37,755 nucleotides of DNA from Desulfobacteraceae bacterium (GTDB taxonomy: Bacteria > Desulfobacterota > Desulfobacteria > Desulfobacterales > Desulfosarcinaceae): the NCBI GenBank assembly GCA_024230435.1, contig JAAERL010000284.1, positions 1-37,755 on the forward strand, in the 5' to 3' direction. Below the pieces are notes generated by a model. The model was not told where the DNA came from, did no database searches, and worked only from the letters and a program-made list of their open reading frames with translations. The position numbers and the translations under genes are program-made. Shown here in pieces: positions 9,195 to 18,983 of the stretch (position 1 is its first letter; every line of letters begins with the position of its first letter).

Positions 9195-9686
9195 TCAGGC
9201 GTTTTCATCAAGGTCCAATTCTTTGAGCAACCTCTTGCGAGCCTCTTCGTCCGTGATAATTTCCTGAATTTTTTTTCGAAATTCAGGTCTGTTGCTCATA
9301 GGCCCTTTCAAAGCGGTAAGCGCTTCACGCAATTCAAGCAGCTTATTAAGCTCCGGGGTTTTGCGAACAATGGTCTCGGGACTGAAATCTTTTATTGATT
9401 CAAAGGTAAATGAAAGACTTAGTTCGCTATCCGGATCATTTGTCAGCTTGTCCGGAACATTGAACTCCGCTTTAATATTTTGACCTTTCATGACATCATT
9501 AAAGTTATCTTTGTCAATATTAATCGGTTCACGTTCTTCTATCATCCGATCATCAGGTTGAGAAGTAAAATCACCGACAACAAGCATTTTTAACGGAAGT
9601 TCCACCTCTTCTTTAGCATCACCGACGGCAGGCCGGTAAACAATGTTTACTCTCTCCTTCGGAGCGACAGTAGCTTCTTTAGCCAT
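9195..9686 (-). CDS. tssB: T6SS sheath small subunit TssB
   Basis: This is the small sheath subunit, 163 residues. It carries the family pattern RVNIVYRP (about 13-20), ELPLKMLVVGDFTSQ (about 29-43) and a long acidic helix-rich C-terminus that in TssB proteins packs with TssC and is recognised by ClpV. AAAGGGAGA precedes the ATG at 9686. It is followed at once by tssC. Confidence 0.95.
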   Translation of the reverse strand: MAKEATVAPKERVNIVYRPAVGDAKEEVELPLKMLVVGDFTSQPDDRMIEEREPINIDKDNFNDVMKGQNIKAEFNVPDKLTNDPDSELSLSFTFESIKDFSPETIVRKTPELNKLLELREALTALKGPMSNRPEFRKKIQEIITDEEARKRLLKELDLDENA

Positions 9687-9769
9687 AGCTAATCTCCCTT
9701 TTTTGAAATCATCTCGTGCCCATCCGCTTCTGAATGGTCACCATTTCCACCTATTGAATTTCGCCTAAC

Positions 9770-9810
9770 GTCCATCGATAATTCCAATTTTGCCTATCTC
9801 GCCGATGGAC
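9770..9810. other. Inverted repeat in the tssA-tssB gap
   Basis: GTCCATCG at 9770-9777 pairs perfectly with CGATGGAC at 9803-9810 across a 25-base loop. It starts 2 bases past the tssA stop, and a second small palindrome (AATGGTCACCATT) follows nearby. No T-run is present, so it is more likely an mRNA-processing or stability structure than a full terminator. Confidence 0.35.
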
Positions 9811-9811
9811 A

Positions 9812-11389
9812 CTACTTATGCAATCGTAACGCCTCGACCGGATTAATCTTAGCTATCCGATGCAACAAGTTTTCCGATTGTTCTTTATTCTCGTTTCCAT
9901 TTTGGATTCTGTAGCCCTGCAATGCAGTGGTTAATCCATCCAAGGCAAGTTGCGGGTCCCAGGACTCCAGTTTATATTCATCAATATCCGATAAAATCTG
10001 CTCCAAATGCGGCAAGGCCAATTGGCCTTTTTTATGGACAAGTAAAACTTGCGCAATGGCAAGCCTCCATCGCAGGGCATCGCAGCGTGAAAGGCTATGG
10101 TGCATCTGCTCTTGAAGCATGCGCACAGCATCAGGTATTTTCTTTTTCCGAACCAAAGCTTTGGCTTTCCGCACAACTAATTGATAGTGCTCATCGTGAC
10201 CGGCCCCGCTTTTTTCACTACCCTGGCCCGCGCTGGAGCTATTGCCGGCAGATAACGTTTTTAACCAGTTACGGGTTTCCGGATCGGCAAAAGGTGTTTC
10301 ATCGGAAAAGCTTAAATCACCGATACCAGGCAAGCGCTGAATAAAATAAGCCGTTTGCTGGTTCACAGCCTCCAGAGCTTGCTTGTAATCGTTTCCCAAA
10401 TCCATCAAGCCTTCAGCCACCTGCCTTCCCAGGTCAAACCAGAAAATGAAACGGGAAAGATTTTCTTCCGCATTTGCAATCAGCGCCGCCCAGTTTCCGT
10501 TTTCGCGCAACTGATTCAACGTATCCATAATTTGAAAATTCGGTGGCGCCATCTGGGTTAGACCATCCGAATTTTGCGGCAAAGCTTGCACCTGGGACCA
10601 ACTGGCCATTCTCCGGTAATGATAAGCCAGGGGCGATTTAAGATCATTGCGCAGCATTACAGGACAAGCCGCTAATACTTTCTTAAAAGCTGAATCCACG
10701 GCCTTTATGGCATCCGGAAAACTTTCCAGCGATTCTGCAGGCTCCTCAGCAGCTTTTGGTTTTGGCGCCGTTTTTTTAGGAACCGTTTTTCCGGCCTTTG
10801 AGATTTCAGCTTTTTTTTCTTTTACTTCGGGGGGTTTTTCCGGCGCTGCTTTTTCAACGGGAATCCTGCCCAGTTCCCGTTGAATAGGATTCAACATAGG
10901 CGCATTGGGCATATTTTCAGCCAGGAAAGCGTCCAGCTGCGTAAGGTTTTCATTTAGCTTCAGAATTAACTCTTCTTTAACAGGCCCCTTTTGCTGTAGA
11001 TGTGCAATCTGTGTTTCAGACCGTTCGATCAGCCAGGTTATGGCCCCAATTCTTCCGCGCATACGCTTTTTCGCCGGGAAAAGCGTATCCCAGAAAGTTT
11101 GCGCCAAATCCTTTAAAATCTGGATACCAATTTCAAATCCTTCAATTTTTCTTGTCTCAAGCAGCCCCCCGGCAAGATAACAGGCAATTGTGAAATCCTT
11201 TGATTTAGCGGAAAGAATTTGAACCGAGTTCTCAACAACACCATTCCAATCGGTATGAGAGCTTGCGGTGGGAGAACTTAATTTATCAATCTCGGCTTTC
11301 ACCGATTCATAGATTTCATCGTAACGCACATCCGATCCGCAGGGATTTTCTCCCGGTATCGGATCTTTACCCAATGATATCAGACCCAT
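9812..11389 (-). CDS. tssA: T6SS cap/priming protein TssA
   Basis: TssA primes and coordinates growth of the tube and sheath on the baseplate. The 525-residue protein has the ImpA N-terminal domain (GENPCGSDVRYDEIYESV at about 14-31, with DWNGVVENSVQILSAKSKDF). A Lys/Pro/Ala-rich linker follows at about 180-225, then a helical C-terminal half with alpha-repeats. The length and the C-terminal helical region match the long TssA class. The ATG at 11389 lies 46 bases after tagF. Confidence 0.88.
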   Translation of the reverse strand: MGLISLGKDPIPGENPCGSDVRYDEIYESVKAEIDKLSSPTASSHTDWNGVVENSVQILSAKSKDFTIACYLAGGLLETRKIEGFEIGIQILKDLAQTFWDTLFPAKKRMRGRIGAITWLIERSETQIAHLQQKGPVKEELILKLNENLTQLDAFLAENMPNAPMLNPIQRELGRIPVEKAAPEKPPEVKEKKAEISKAGKTVPKKTAPKPKAAEEPAESLESFPDAIKAVDSAFKKVLAACPVMLRNDLKSPLAYHYRRMASWSQVQALPQNSDGLTQMAPPNFQIMDTLNQLRENGNWAALIANAEENLSRFIFWFDLGRQVAEGLMDLGNDYKQALEAVNQQTAYFIQRLPGIGDLSFSDETPFADPETRNWLKTLSAGNSSSAGQGSEKSGAGHDEHYQLVVRKAKALVRKKKIPDAVRMLQEQMHHSLSRCDALRWRLAIAQVLLVHKKGQLALPHLEQILSDIDEYKLESWDPQLALDGLTTALQGYRIQNGNENKEQSENLLHRIAKINPVEALRLHK

Positions 11390-11435
11390 GCTTATCTACC
11401 CGTCAATCTTTCCAAAAATTTTATTGCAGTTGCAG

Positions 11436-12176
11436 TTATGCCGCGGGATTCCAAAGTTTTATAAAATCAGCGGTGTTCAAGGCATCCTGAAAAACAGCCA
11501 AATAGGTCTGTTGCGGAGTCCCCCCCCAAAATACCGCCCTTGGGATATCCGTGCCGTACTTTTTTACAAACGCATGCCACAATAATGCTTCCTGTGCGGA
11601 CTTCTCACCTTGGTGAGCATGCATTGGTATCATCGCCCGTCCCGATTCAACCAGTTGTTTTTTTAAAGATACAAGATAACTGTTCCGGTTCGGATCAGTC
11701 GTCTCCGGGTGCGCCAGCGGTTTGACCATCGACTGACCGCTGGGCTGCTCAAGTGTTCTCAACTCCTTTGCCAGTGCGCTAATTTTTTCATAACGGCAGG
11801 AGCTGATATATTCCAGGCGTTGCCATGTTTTCACCAGAAAAGCAGGGGCTGATTCCCATTGCTTTTCCCACTTTTTTAAACTGCCTTCTCCCATGATAAA
11901 CAAAGGAAACGGTCTTCCGATATGGTCACTGCTGTCGCGGCCCACGCCGCAAATAAGATTGCTCTTTTTTGCCCCCCGCAGCCAAAACCGCCATGAAATA
12001 TCGCCCTGCATCGTTTCCCCGCGGCGATTGATTTGATCATAACCCTTGGCGGCCCAGTCAGCTAAAGCGTCCAGTAAAGACGACTCGCCCTCTAACCGGA
12101 TGTAATCCCTGGCTGCAGGATGTTTTCCTGCCGCGGTCCAGATCCACGGACGCCTTTTGATTAGCGATCCCAGCAT
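11436..12176 (-). CDS. tagF: T6SS-associated regulator TagF
   Basis: TagF proteins repress T6SS assembly after translation in systems such as H1-T6SS of Pseudomonas aeruginosa. This 246-residue protein shows the family start (WTAAGKHPAARDYIRL, about 13-28), GDISWRFWLRGAKKSNLICG, and GRPFPLFIMGEGS. The ATG at 12176 overlaps the end of tssM by 16 bp. In some bacteria TagF acts beside the PpkA/PppA phosphorylation switch; neither partner is encoded in this window. It is a stand-alone TagF, not fused to a phosphatase. Confidence 0.85.
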   Translation of the reverse strand: MLGSLIKRRPWIWTAAGKHPAARDYIRLEGESSLLDALADWAAKGYDQINRRGETMQGDISWRFWLRGAKKSNLICGVGRDSSDHIGRPFPLFIMGEGSLKKWEKQWESAPAFLVKTWQRLEYISSCRYEKISALAKELRTLEQPSGQSMVKPLAHPETTDPNRNSYLVSLKKQLVESGRAMIPMHAHQGEKSAQEALLWHAFVKKYGTDIPRAVFWGGTPQQTYLAVFQDALNTADFIKLWNPAA

Positions 12177-15100
12177 GGCGCTATCTTCTGAGGCGGTTCG
12201 CCAGGTGCTGCATACAGCAAGCCCAAAACAGGTCTATGGCCCTGGAACTGGTATTTTGCCTTTATGTATCGAATTCCGATACGCCTTAAAGCCGCCTCTT
12301 CGCTTGGAAATTCTTTTCTATAAAAAATACGCTGTCCGGTTTTAAAATCATTTAAAAATTTTGCGAAAGCATTATGCCCCAAATAGTTTTTTGTCAAGAT
12401 AAGATTTCCTACTTCGATTTGGAATTGCACATCCCGGCATCCCTGAACAGACCAATTGAAAGTCTCTGCCACCGGATAGTTAAAATTTTCCAAGCGCGTT
12501 TTACTATCCGCACACTGCATTTCCAATACTGTACTATGCGGTTTCAGTTGCGCCTCAGGGTTAGTATCCGTGGGATAGGCCCTTATTTTTACGCTATAGT
12601 TTGCCCTGGTAGGTTTAGCGGCCCTGGCGCCTTTTGATAAATAAGCAAAAAACTCTTTATGGAAGGCAATATCCAGGTCAAGTGTTTTTTTTGAGTGGTA
12701 TCCTTTTGACAGACTTTTGTTAATAAACGGCGCGCCAAGACCATTTATAAACGTATTGGCATAGCCTTGGCTGCCCATCATTACCTTGGCCATGTCTTTA
12801 TCGGAGCTGATTCCCTGTAGCTCCATCAAGACATCTTTTTCCCAGCGTTGCTGCAAATAACAAGCTGCTTCCCGGTTGATGTAGCGGTGCAAAAAGCCAA
12901 TGTTGCCTTTTAAAAGATTCCAGAACACTTTTTCTTTGTCGTTCTGCGTATCAGCCAAAATGGTTCGCAAATGCTCCAGCGATCTGTGCGCCACAAGCAC
13001 TGGAGACTCCCCGGTGGCAGGGTCCTGCTGGTAAAGATCCGATGCAAGTTTAAAAGCGACGTTGCGGGAATCCGCACCTTTAATGGTATCTGTCAGCGCC
13101 TGCTGATACTCCATCTGAGCTTTAACCGCCTTTAGCCGCGCCTGTGTGTCCAGCGGCGTGCGCACCTTTACTCCAAAAGCGCGCTCAGCCTTTTTTAAAT
13201 TGGATGTTACCTTTTTGGTAGCCTTTTTTATGATCCCCGCATTTTGTAAATTGGATGTTTTTTCAGCTACAGCTTCCTCGTTTACGGTTTGCCAATCGTA
13301 GACCAGACCTACCCAGTCCGGCAGCCAGCCGTCCTTTTGGTCAAAAGGTTCAAATTCATCTGCGACACGATGAACAAGAGCGTAGTAAGGGCCGTCGGTT
13401 TTCGGTATTCGTTTTACAATTGTCCGCCATTGTTCGCGTTTGGCCAGGTAGTGCTCCCCCTCGTGGAATTGACCGGTAAACGCTTCCCAAGCGGCGTAAT
13501 AAGCGCCTTGATACCATTTGACAAAATCCACTTTTTGACCGGCGATAATCAGCGGATCAAACAGGGCTGATTCAATTTCACCGATGGCGTTGTCAATTTT
13601 TGTTTTTCCCGCCTTGGTATAAGCAGGGGCCACGGTGATTTTGTCTTGCACCAGATCTCCCCCCCAAAAATCATGCAGCCCGACTGCAACCGCTCCAGAA
13701 TCATTGTTTGCCCAATCGGTCAGCCAGTTTAGAGATGCTCCGGGAAGAGACATCAAATGCTTTAACCAGGTCTGCAAATGTTTCAGTTCTTCATTAAGAG
13801 CAGTGCCGTCGGTTTGCCAGGCAACAGCATAAAGATATTGCGTCGTCAGTTTTTCCTGCATTTCGGGAATAAGAGAGCCAGAGGCCAGGAGCCCTGAGCT
13901 ATAAGCGGGCTGGGAGGACGAGCCCAATTGCTCTAGTTCATGCTTTGACAAACGGTTTTTAAGCAGGTTTATGCGCCGTGCAATATGCATCACATGAGCG
14001 CCGAATTCCTGATTGGGTGTTTGAACGCTGAAACGGGTCATGCGCTCGCCCAACTGTTTATCAAAGTTGTTTAAAAAACCACTGCCGAAAAGACGTATGT
14101 ATTTGTTTTTAAGTTCTTTTTCGACTTTTACGGACTCCCCAAGCCCCAATCGGGGAATCCACCACCCTCTGTTTTGCTCTTCCACTTCGATAAGGGCGGA
14201 TCTGAATCGCTCCATGGTGATGATATCCGCCATTAAATCACCCTGCAAAACCGCCGGCTGCCGGAATTCCCTGCGAACATCAGACAAGGCCTTCAGATTT
14301 TTAACAAAAGCATAACTGAGCAGCCCGCAGACAGCCACCATGACTGCTATCCAGGCGGTAAGCCCCAGGTTGCGGGTTAGCCTGCGCCACTGATGCATGT
14401 GTTGGGTAGGCCGGAACAAATTCCGGTCAGTTGGCAGTATTTTTGCAAAAAAATCGTGTAAAAAAAGCCCTTTGCTTGTCTCTTGAAGAACCTCTTGCCC
14501 CCTGATAAGTCCCAGTTCATTCAAAAAGTGGGAAAAAGGAGTTCCTTCCTGCTTTCCGCTGCTGAAAAAAATACCGCGAAGTAAAGGCGTTTCCATGTAA
14601 GGGCTTTCCTGAAAAACGCCCTCGATAAACGATGTCAACGGCTCTTTGAGCCTTTCAAACTCCTCAGGAAACAACAGCATGGAGCCAGCGGCTTTGGAGT
14701 CTTTATTCTGATTTAAAAGAATAAGCCGTAAATCCCTGAGCCGGTCTCCGACATGGCGAAAGGATTTGTCCGGCAATTGCGCGGTATTGGCGCTAAGTTG
14801 TTGATTCAGCTCTCCCATCGCCTGATTCACGGCATCTTCGGGAAGCGCGCTGCAGAACTCACTTGCGCCTTGAACCAGGTCACATTTTGTAACCATGATA
14901 TAAACCGGAAACTTGGCGCCCAATACCCGCATGAGCTCTTCAACCCTGAGCCGGATGCTGCGCCCGTCCTCTTGGAGCTCCTCGGGTTTATGCTGGGTCA
15001 AACGATCGGCCGCAACCGTAACAACAAGACCGTTGAGAGGTTCTTTTTTCCTGAATTTTGCGAGCAGACCAAGAAAATGCTGCCATTCATCCTTATCCCT

Positions 15101-15655
15101 GCCTTCATCAACGGGAATCGCATAACGTCCGGCAGTATCTATGATAACGGCTTGTTCAAAAAACCACCAATCACAATTTCGGGTACCGGAAATGCCGGAT
15201 GTGCGGCTGACTTCGGCAAAAGGCGAAGATAAATTGGCGCTGGTTATGGCGGTTGTTTTTCCTGAACCGCTCTGGCCTATTACCATATACCATGGCAAGA
15301 CATACAGCGGGTTGCCGTATTTACGAAGCTGGGAACCGCGCAAGGCATCGATGGCTTCTTTCCAGCGGGCCTGCACTTGCCTTGCCGAATCCTGTTCCTT
15401 GGGGGTCAGCCGCTGCCGGGCGGTTTCATCCTGTTCGATAATCTCATGGACGAATTTTTGTTCCCGCCGTCGCGCCCATATTTTCCGAAACAGCCAGAAC
15501 CCGAGAGCAAATCCCGCCAATCCAATAAGGATAAAGCATCCCGCCCACCAGGACCAGCCAGCCCAAAGCACAAGGCCCAATACTACCAAAACGGCCAGCA
15601 TCAACACCATCAGAATCAAAAACGCCTTAAAAACCGTGCTTAATAACTTTTTCAT
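12161..15655 (-). CDS. tssM: T6SS membrane complex protein TssM (IcmF)
   Basis: TssM spans the inner membrane and periplasm and forms the T6SS trans-envelope channel with TssL and TssJ. The 1164-residue protein has two N-terminal membrane helices (about 5-34 and 36-57). A cytoplasmic NTPase domain follows, with an intact Walker A GQSGSGKT (127-134) and VIIDTAGRY as Walker B. A third helix (about 438-460, LTAWIAVMVAVCGLLSYAFV) leads into a large periplasmic part. Some TssM proteins lack Walker A; this one keeps it. Its ATG overlaps the tssL stop (TGATG). Confidence 0.95.
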   Translation of the reverse strand: MKKLLSTVFKAFLILMVLMLAVLVVLGLVLWAGWSWWAGCFILIGLAGFALGFWLFRKIWARRREQKFVHEIIEQDETARQRLTPKEQDSARQVQARWKEAIDALRGSQLRKYGNPLYVLPWYMVIGQSGSGKTTAITSANLSSPFAEVSRTSGISGTRNCDWWFFEQAVIIDTAGRYAIPVDEGRDKDEWQHFLGLLAKFRKKEPLNGLVVTVAADRLTQHKPEELQEDGRSIRLRVEELMRVLGAKFPVYIMVTKCDLVQGASEFCSALPEDAVNQAMGELNQQLSANTAQLPDKSFRHVGDRLRDLRLILLNQNKDSKAAGSMLLFPEEFERLKEPLTSFIEGVFQESPYMETPLLRGIFFSSGKQEGTPFSHFLNELGLIRGQEVLQETSKGLFLHDFFAKILPTDRNLFRPTQHMHQWRRLTRNLGLTAWIAVMVAVCGLLSYAFVKNLKALSDVRREFRQPAVLQGDLMADIITMERFRSALIEVEEQNRGWWIPRLGLGESVKVEKELKNKYIRLFGSGFLNNFDKQLGERMTRFSVQTPNQEFGAHVMHIARRINLLKNRLSKHELEQLGSSSQPAYSSGLLASGSLIPEMQEKLTTQYLYAVAWQTDGTALNEELKHLQTWLKHLMSLPGASLNWLTDWANNDSGAVAVGLHDFWGGDLVQDKITVAPAYTKAGKTKIDNAIGEIESALFDPLIIAGQKVDFVKWYQGAYYAAWEAFTGQFHEGEHYLAKREQWRTIVKRIPKTDGPYYALVHRVADEFEPFDQKDGWLPDWVGLVYDWQTVNEEAVAEKTSNLQNAGIIKKATKKVTSNLKKAERAFGVKVRTPLDTQARLKAVKAQMEYQQALTDTIKGADSRNVAFKLASDLYQQDPATGESPVLVAHRSLEHLRTILADTQNDKEKVFWNLLKGNIGFLHRYINREAACYLQQRWEKDVLMELQGISSDKDMAKVMMGSQGYANTFINGLGAPFINKSLSKGYHSKKTLDLDIAFHKEFFAYLSKGARAAKPTRANYSVKIRAYPTDTNPEAQLKPHSTVLEMQCADSKTRLENFNYPVAETFNWSVQGCRDVQFQIEVGNLILTKNYLGHNAFAKFLNDFKTGQRIFYRKEFPSEEAALRRIGIRYIKAKYQFQGHRPVLGLLYAAPGEPPQKIAPCWDR

Positions 15656-16332
15656 CAGGGCACCGTACCGATAAGATTATTACCGATATTATGAAGAATA
15701 AAACGGTAAATGATATATAAAACGCCGTAAAGCAAAATCGGAGACGCGCCGCAAGCCAATGTAAACGTTGACCAGCGCCGCTGTTGGGGCATATGAGGTG
15801 CTTGAGCTGATTGCATGGGGTATGCTTCCGGAAAAAGTTCCTGATCCTTTAAAGCCGGCAAGCCCACCGAACTTCCGGTAAGCAGTTTTAAGTTGGAAAT
15901 ACGCAACTGCTCCAGCAAAAAGTCATCACCGGCATTGCAGTATTGCCCGGTAAATCCAAGACAAAGACAAATATAATAGACTTCACGGACATCTCGCTGA
16001 TGCGGGCCGATGCTGTTAAGCCTTTCAAAGAAAAGCTCACCGGATTCGGCGGTTTGATAGTATATCCGCTGCAGTTGCTCGCGCTGCCAGTGTTGGCGGC
16101 CTTGCCAGTTTGAAGCCAGAATTGCCTCGTCTGTCCAGGCAAAAACAGCAAAACGCGCAAGATCGTAGTCCTGCTGGCTAAAGTTGCCTTTTTCACGACT
16201 AGCATCACTCTGGCAAATCAAGCGTTGAATATTGTTACGAACTTGCTCATAGGGCGGTTTTTCACCACCGGTATCGCCAACAATATATTCCGTATAAGCA
16301 ATTATCTCGATAAAACAATCAGATAAACGCAT
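15655..16332 (-). CDS. tssL: T6SS membrane complex protein TssL (DotU/IcmH)
   Basis: TssL is a tail-anchored inner-membrane protein that binds TssM and docks the baseplate. The 225-residue sequence has the DotU cytoplasmic domain: FAVFAWTDEAILASNW (about 97-112), the LFFERLN block, and VYYICLCLGFTGQYC (about 147-161). A single C-terminal membrane helix (about 190-215) follows. No OmpA/peptidoglycan-binding extension is present, so anchoring to the cell wall would need another protein. GGAAGGAG precedes the ATG at 16332, 3 bases after tssK. Confidence 0.93.
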   Translation of the reverse strand: MRLSDCFIEIIAYTEYIVGDTGGEKPPYEQVRNNIQRLICQSDASREKGNFSQQDYDLARFAVFAWTDEAILASNWQGRQHWQREQLQRIYYQTAESGELFFERLNSIGPHQRDVREVYYICLCLGFTGQYCNAGDDFLLEQLRISNLKLLTGSSVGLPALKDQELFPEAYPMQSAQAPHMPQQRRWSTFTLACGASPILLYGVLYIIYRFILHNIGNNLIGTVP

Positions 16333-16335
16333 GGA

Positions 16336-17721
16336 TCAACTCCTTCCTGCAACCATCAACTCAATTTTTAAATCCTGGGGGGCCGAATCCCAATAGAGCC
16401 CGATATTCTTGTGTTTCTGAATCTGAGTCCATTGATCGCTGTGGCGATCCACTTGGAAATAAAGCGCATTGGCGCGGCGGGGCAACTCCTGGGGCGTAGT
16501 TGGCAAATGCGTTAAATTGAGCCCGGAAAGCGACCGCGCAATCAAAATCGGCAAAGATTCCCTGCAGCCTAGCTTAGCGATACTTTCCAAAGACGGCATT
16601 ATCTGCGCAGGATCGGACTCGGTTTCCAAAACCATAAAAACACGGTTGCCTCCCTCAAAAATGGGCGGCGGCAGCTCAGCAGCATAGTAAGTGCCATCAA
16701 ACGGCATGGGGATCACATATTCGGGGCCCGCGGTTATCTGATCCAAAAGTCTTGTAACCAGGGCTTTTGCGGAAAAGAAACAGGGGCCGATCTCATTGTG
16801 ATCGTAATCAGGCAGAGTAAAATTACCTTCCCGGTCTTCACCGTTATAGGAAATATCGGCGGCAAAGGTGGAAAGTTCGCCGATCAGTTGCCGGATAAAT
16901 CCATAAACCTGCCAGGGATGCCCGTGCTTGGCCTCTGTCAAATGGGTCAACACCGGAGCATAACGGTTCAGCGACCGCAACGCCAGCAGGTAGACCATAT
17001 CCCGTGCGCCAAATTCGGCCGAGTGCAGCCCCCGGTCACGCTTATATGCTTCAAGCTGGCGCGCACGAGCGCCAATTTGATTACGAATTTCCTTAACAAT
17101 GCCAAAAAGCGCCGGGTCAGCGTTAATCGAAAGACTGGGCGGAACATAGCCTTCAGATATACGGACCGTGTCCTGATCACGTTCAAGCCAGGTCAATGGA
17201 ATAAGATCGTAATTACCCAGATTTTCTTTTTCCGATTCCCAGAGAATTTTTAATACATAATATAACTTCTGAACCCCGGCCTCAGGGCCGTCATTATGCA
17301 TATCGGCGATTTCTTCGGCCGCGGAAGGTGTCACCCAGCGTGTCTGGACATCCGGGATATCGTCCAAATCATTTACAATTGTTACATTCCGGGCATATGG
17401 ATCAAATTTGCGGACTCCGATATAAACCCCGAATCCTTCCTCGCCTTTTTCCCAGGCGCCTTCAAAAGACCGCGCCGGAACCAACGCATTCTTTTGCACT
17501 ACGGCATGGGTCATATCACGGAATACAAATTCTCCGTCCGCCAATTTAAAACTCCCATTGGCTAAACTTCCTTGCTCGATCTTCCAGTTGCCGACTCCCC
17601 AGAAATACGGCTGCAGATAGTCTTTAAAAGGCTGGCATAACGACTCGCTATAGCGAGTGAGAAGTTGAAGGTGCTGGGGTTGCAAAAATAATCCCTGGTG
17701 CCAGAAAAGAGCTTTTTCCAT
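16336..17721 (-). CDS. tssK: T6SS baseplate adaptor TssK
   Basis: TssK links the baseplate to the TssJLM membrane complex. The N-terminus EKALFWHQGLFLQPQHLQLL is the family signature; ADISYNGEDREGNF and the C-terminal LKIELMVAGRS agree. The ATG at 17721 gives 461 residues; a TTG two codons upstream is possible but less likely, since AAGGAAA is well spaced for the ATG. It starts 2 bases after the end of tssJ. Confidence 0.95.
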   Translation of the reverse strand: MEKALFWHQGLFLQPQHLQLLTRYSESLCQPFKDYLQPYFWGVGNWKIEQGSLANGSFKLADGEFVFRDMTHAVVQKNALVPARSFEGAWEKGEEGFGVYIGVRKFDPYARNVTIVNDLDDIPDVQTRWVTPSAAEEIADMHNDGPEAGVQKLYYVLKILWESEKENLGNYDLIPLTWLERDQDTVRISEGYVPPSLSINADPALFGIVKEIRNQIGARARQLEAYKRDRGLHSAEFGARDMVYLLALRSLNRYAPVLTHLTEAKHGHPWQVYGFIRQLIGELSTFAADISYNGEDREGNFTLPDYDHNEIGPCFFSAKALVTRLLDQITAGPEYVIPMPFDGTYYAAELPPPIFEGGNRVFMVLETESDPAQIMPSLESIAKLGCRESLPILIARSLSGLNLTHLPTTPQELPRRANALYFQVDRHSDQWTQIQKHKNIGLYWDSAPQDLKIELMVAGRS

Positions 17722-17723
17722 AA

Positions 17724-18248
17724 TCAATTTCCTTCGATCTGAGACGGCCCCAGCTTCAATTGAACTTCTATTTTTCCGGGCTTGGATATCCGGGTACGCC
17801 TGAGCCAGCCTTTTTTCTCTTCAACCACCGGAATATCATACAAGCGAATCATGCGCTGCTTTTGCAAAGTGTAATAACCGGCCGCCATGGCAATGTACTT
17901 GCTGTCCTGCGCACGGTCCAGAGCAATATCGATGTCTTGTCCCGGGCTGATAATAAGGCGCTTGGCCGTGGCCACAGAGCTGTCAAAAAGGCCGCACTGA
18001 AGCAACTTGTAGATACCGTCCGTATCATCGGAAAACTGGTTAAACGTGTTGGGGTCTTTGAGTTGATAAAGGCACGCCACCAGCGTATGGGCATCACCGT
18101 CATCAAAGTTCAGGTTCGGATGAGCGGCTATATGGACCTTTATGGCGTCTTTCTCATAAGTCCACTCCGGCGCTGGAAGTGGCTGTGAAGCGCAAGAAAC
18201 AACTAACGCACTAATAAGACATATTGCTATTATTGGCAGATACCTCAT
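17724..18248 (-). CDS. tssJ: T6SS outer-membrane lipoprotein TssJ
   Basis: TssJ is an outer-membrane lipoprotein that holds the periplasmic tip of TssM. The 174-residue precursor has a lipoprotein signal peptide with lipobox LVVSC, so Cys19 would be lipidated. The mature part shows the beta-sandwich pattern of TssJ: AIKVHIAAHPNLNFDDGDAH (about 36-55), LVACLYQLKDPNTFNQ and the C-terminal IEVQLKLGPSQIEG. GGAGGG precedes the ATG at 18248. Confidence 0.92.
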   Translation of the reverse strand: MRYLPIIAICLISALVVSCASQPLPAPEWTYEKDAIKVHIAAHPNLNFDDGDAHTLVACLYQLKDPNTFNQFSDDTDGIYKLLQCGLFDSSVATAKRLIISPGQDIDIALDRAQDSKYIAMAAGYYTLQKQRMIRLYDIPVVEEKKGWLRRTRISKPGKIEVQLKLGPSQIEGN

Positions 18249-18260
18249 GAATAAACCCTC

Positions 18261-18983
18261 CTACTGCATGGAAAAAGATTGGCAGTTTTTTTCAAATTCT
18301 CTTAAAAAATCTTCCATAAAGCGCCCTGAATCAAACCAGCGCTGAATTCGTTCGATCTTGGCTTTCAATATTTCAAAATCTTCGGCCTTTCGAAGCGGCC
18401 CGATTTTTATACCGCCGCTTCTTTCGGCGGCAACACTTTCAGGATTTAAAGCCGACAATATCTGTTCCACTTTTTTTTGCGCCGCTTTTTTAAAGGCCTC
18501 CTGAGTGGTCAAAAAGGCCTTGTTGATCTGTCCCAAATATTGTTCCAGCGAGTTGGTCTGATCTGAACCCTCCAGATGATAGCCGATAAATTGACGAATG
18601 GTCTGATCACCGCTAGAAGCCCCGGCGGTCAAGGTGTTGTTAATGACGCTGATGAGCTGATTAAGAGTATCAAATATCGTATTCAACGACTGGGCCAGCC
18701 TTTCCAGCAACTCTGTTGAAGTCAAATCATCCGGGGATACTTTACGGCCCAATAGCAGCCCGAACACCCTGGTCACAGCCTGAGTATCCAAATTGGAGAC
18801 AGGCCTGCTTACGTTGAGTTCAGAAATTATTTTTTCAATTACCCGGCGGCCTTCCTGAACAGGATATCCTTTGAGCCGGCTGTGAACCGTATCCTGAATC
18901 CGCTGTCCGGCCAGGTGCGGGTCTTGGTGATAGGCCGCACGCAGATCGGAAAGCAATTGTGCGGAATTCATTTTGCTATTCAT
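18261..18983 (-). CDS. T6SS TagH C-terminal-like protein lacking an FHA domain
   Basis: This is a 240-residue, mostly helical soluble protein. It has no FHA fold. Its order of blocks (LLERLAQSLNTIFDTLNQL at about 91-109, then a helix ending KKVEQILSALNPESV, then FMEDFLREFEKNCQ at the end) resembles the C-terminal domain that follows the FHA domain in TagH/Fha T6SS proteins, where similar 'ALL..LDP..LE' and 'F.REF...YE' blocks occur. This is inferred from pattern only. The ATG overlaps the upstream stop codon (ATGA), so it is coupled to the cysteine-rich protein; tssJ follows 12 bases later. Another candidate start is MNSAQLLSD, four codons in. Confidence 0.55.
   Translation of the reverse strand: MNSKMNSAQLLSDLRAAYHQDPHLAGQRIQDTVHSRLKGYPVQEGRRVIEKIISELNVSRPVSNLDTQAVTRVFGLLLGRKVSPDDLTSTELLERLAQSLNTIFDTLNQLISVINNTLTAGASSGDQTIRQFIGYHLEGSDQTNSLEQYLGQINKAFLTTQEAFKKAAQKKVEQILSALNPESVAAERSGGIKIGPLRKAEDFEILKAKIERIQRWFDSGRFMEDFLREFEKNCQSFSMQ

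Noticed and set aside
14753-15232. A 159-codon plus-strand frame
   Set aside because: It lies wholly inside tssM, opposite the conserved NTPase domain; it is an antisense shadow.
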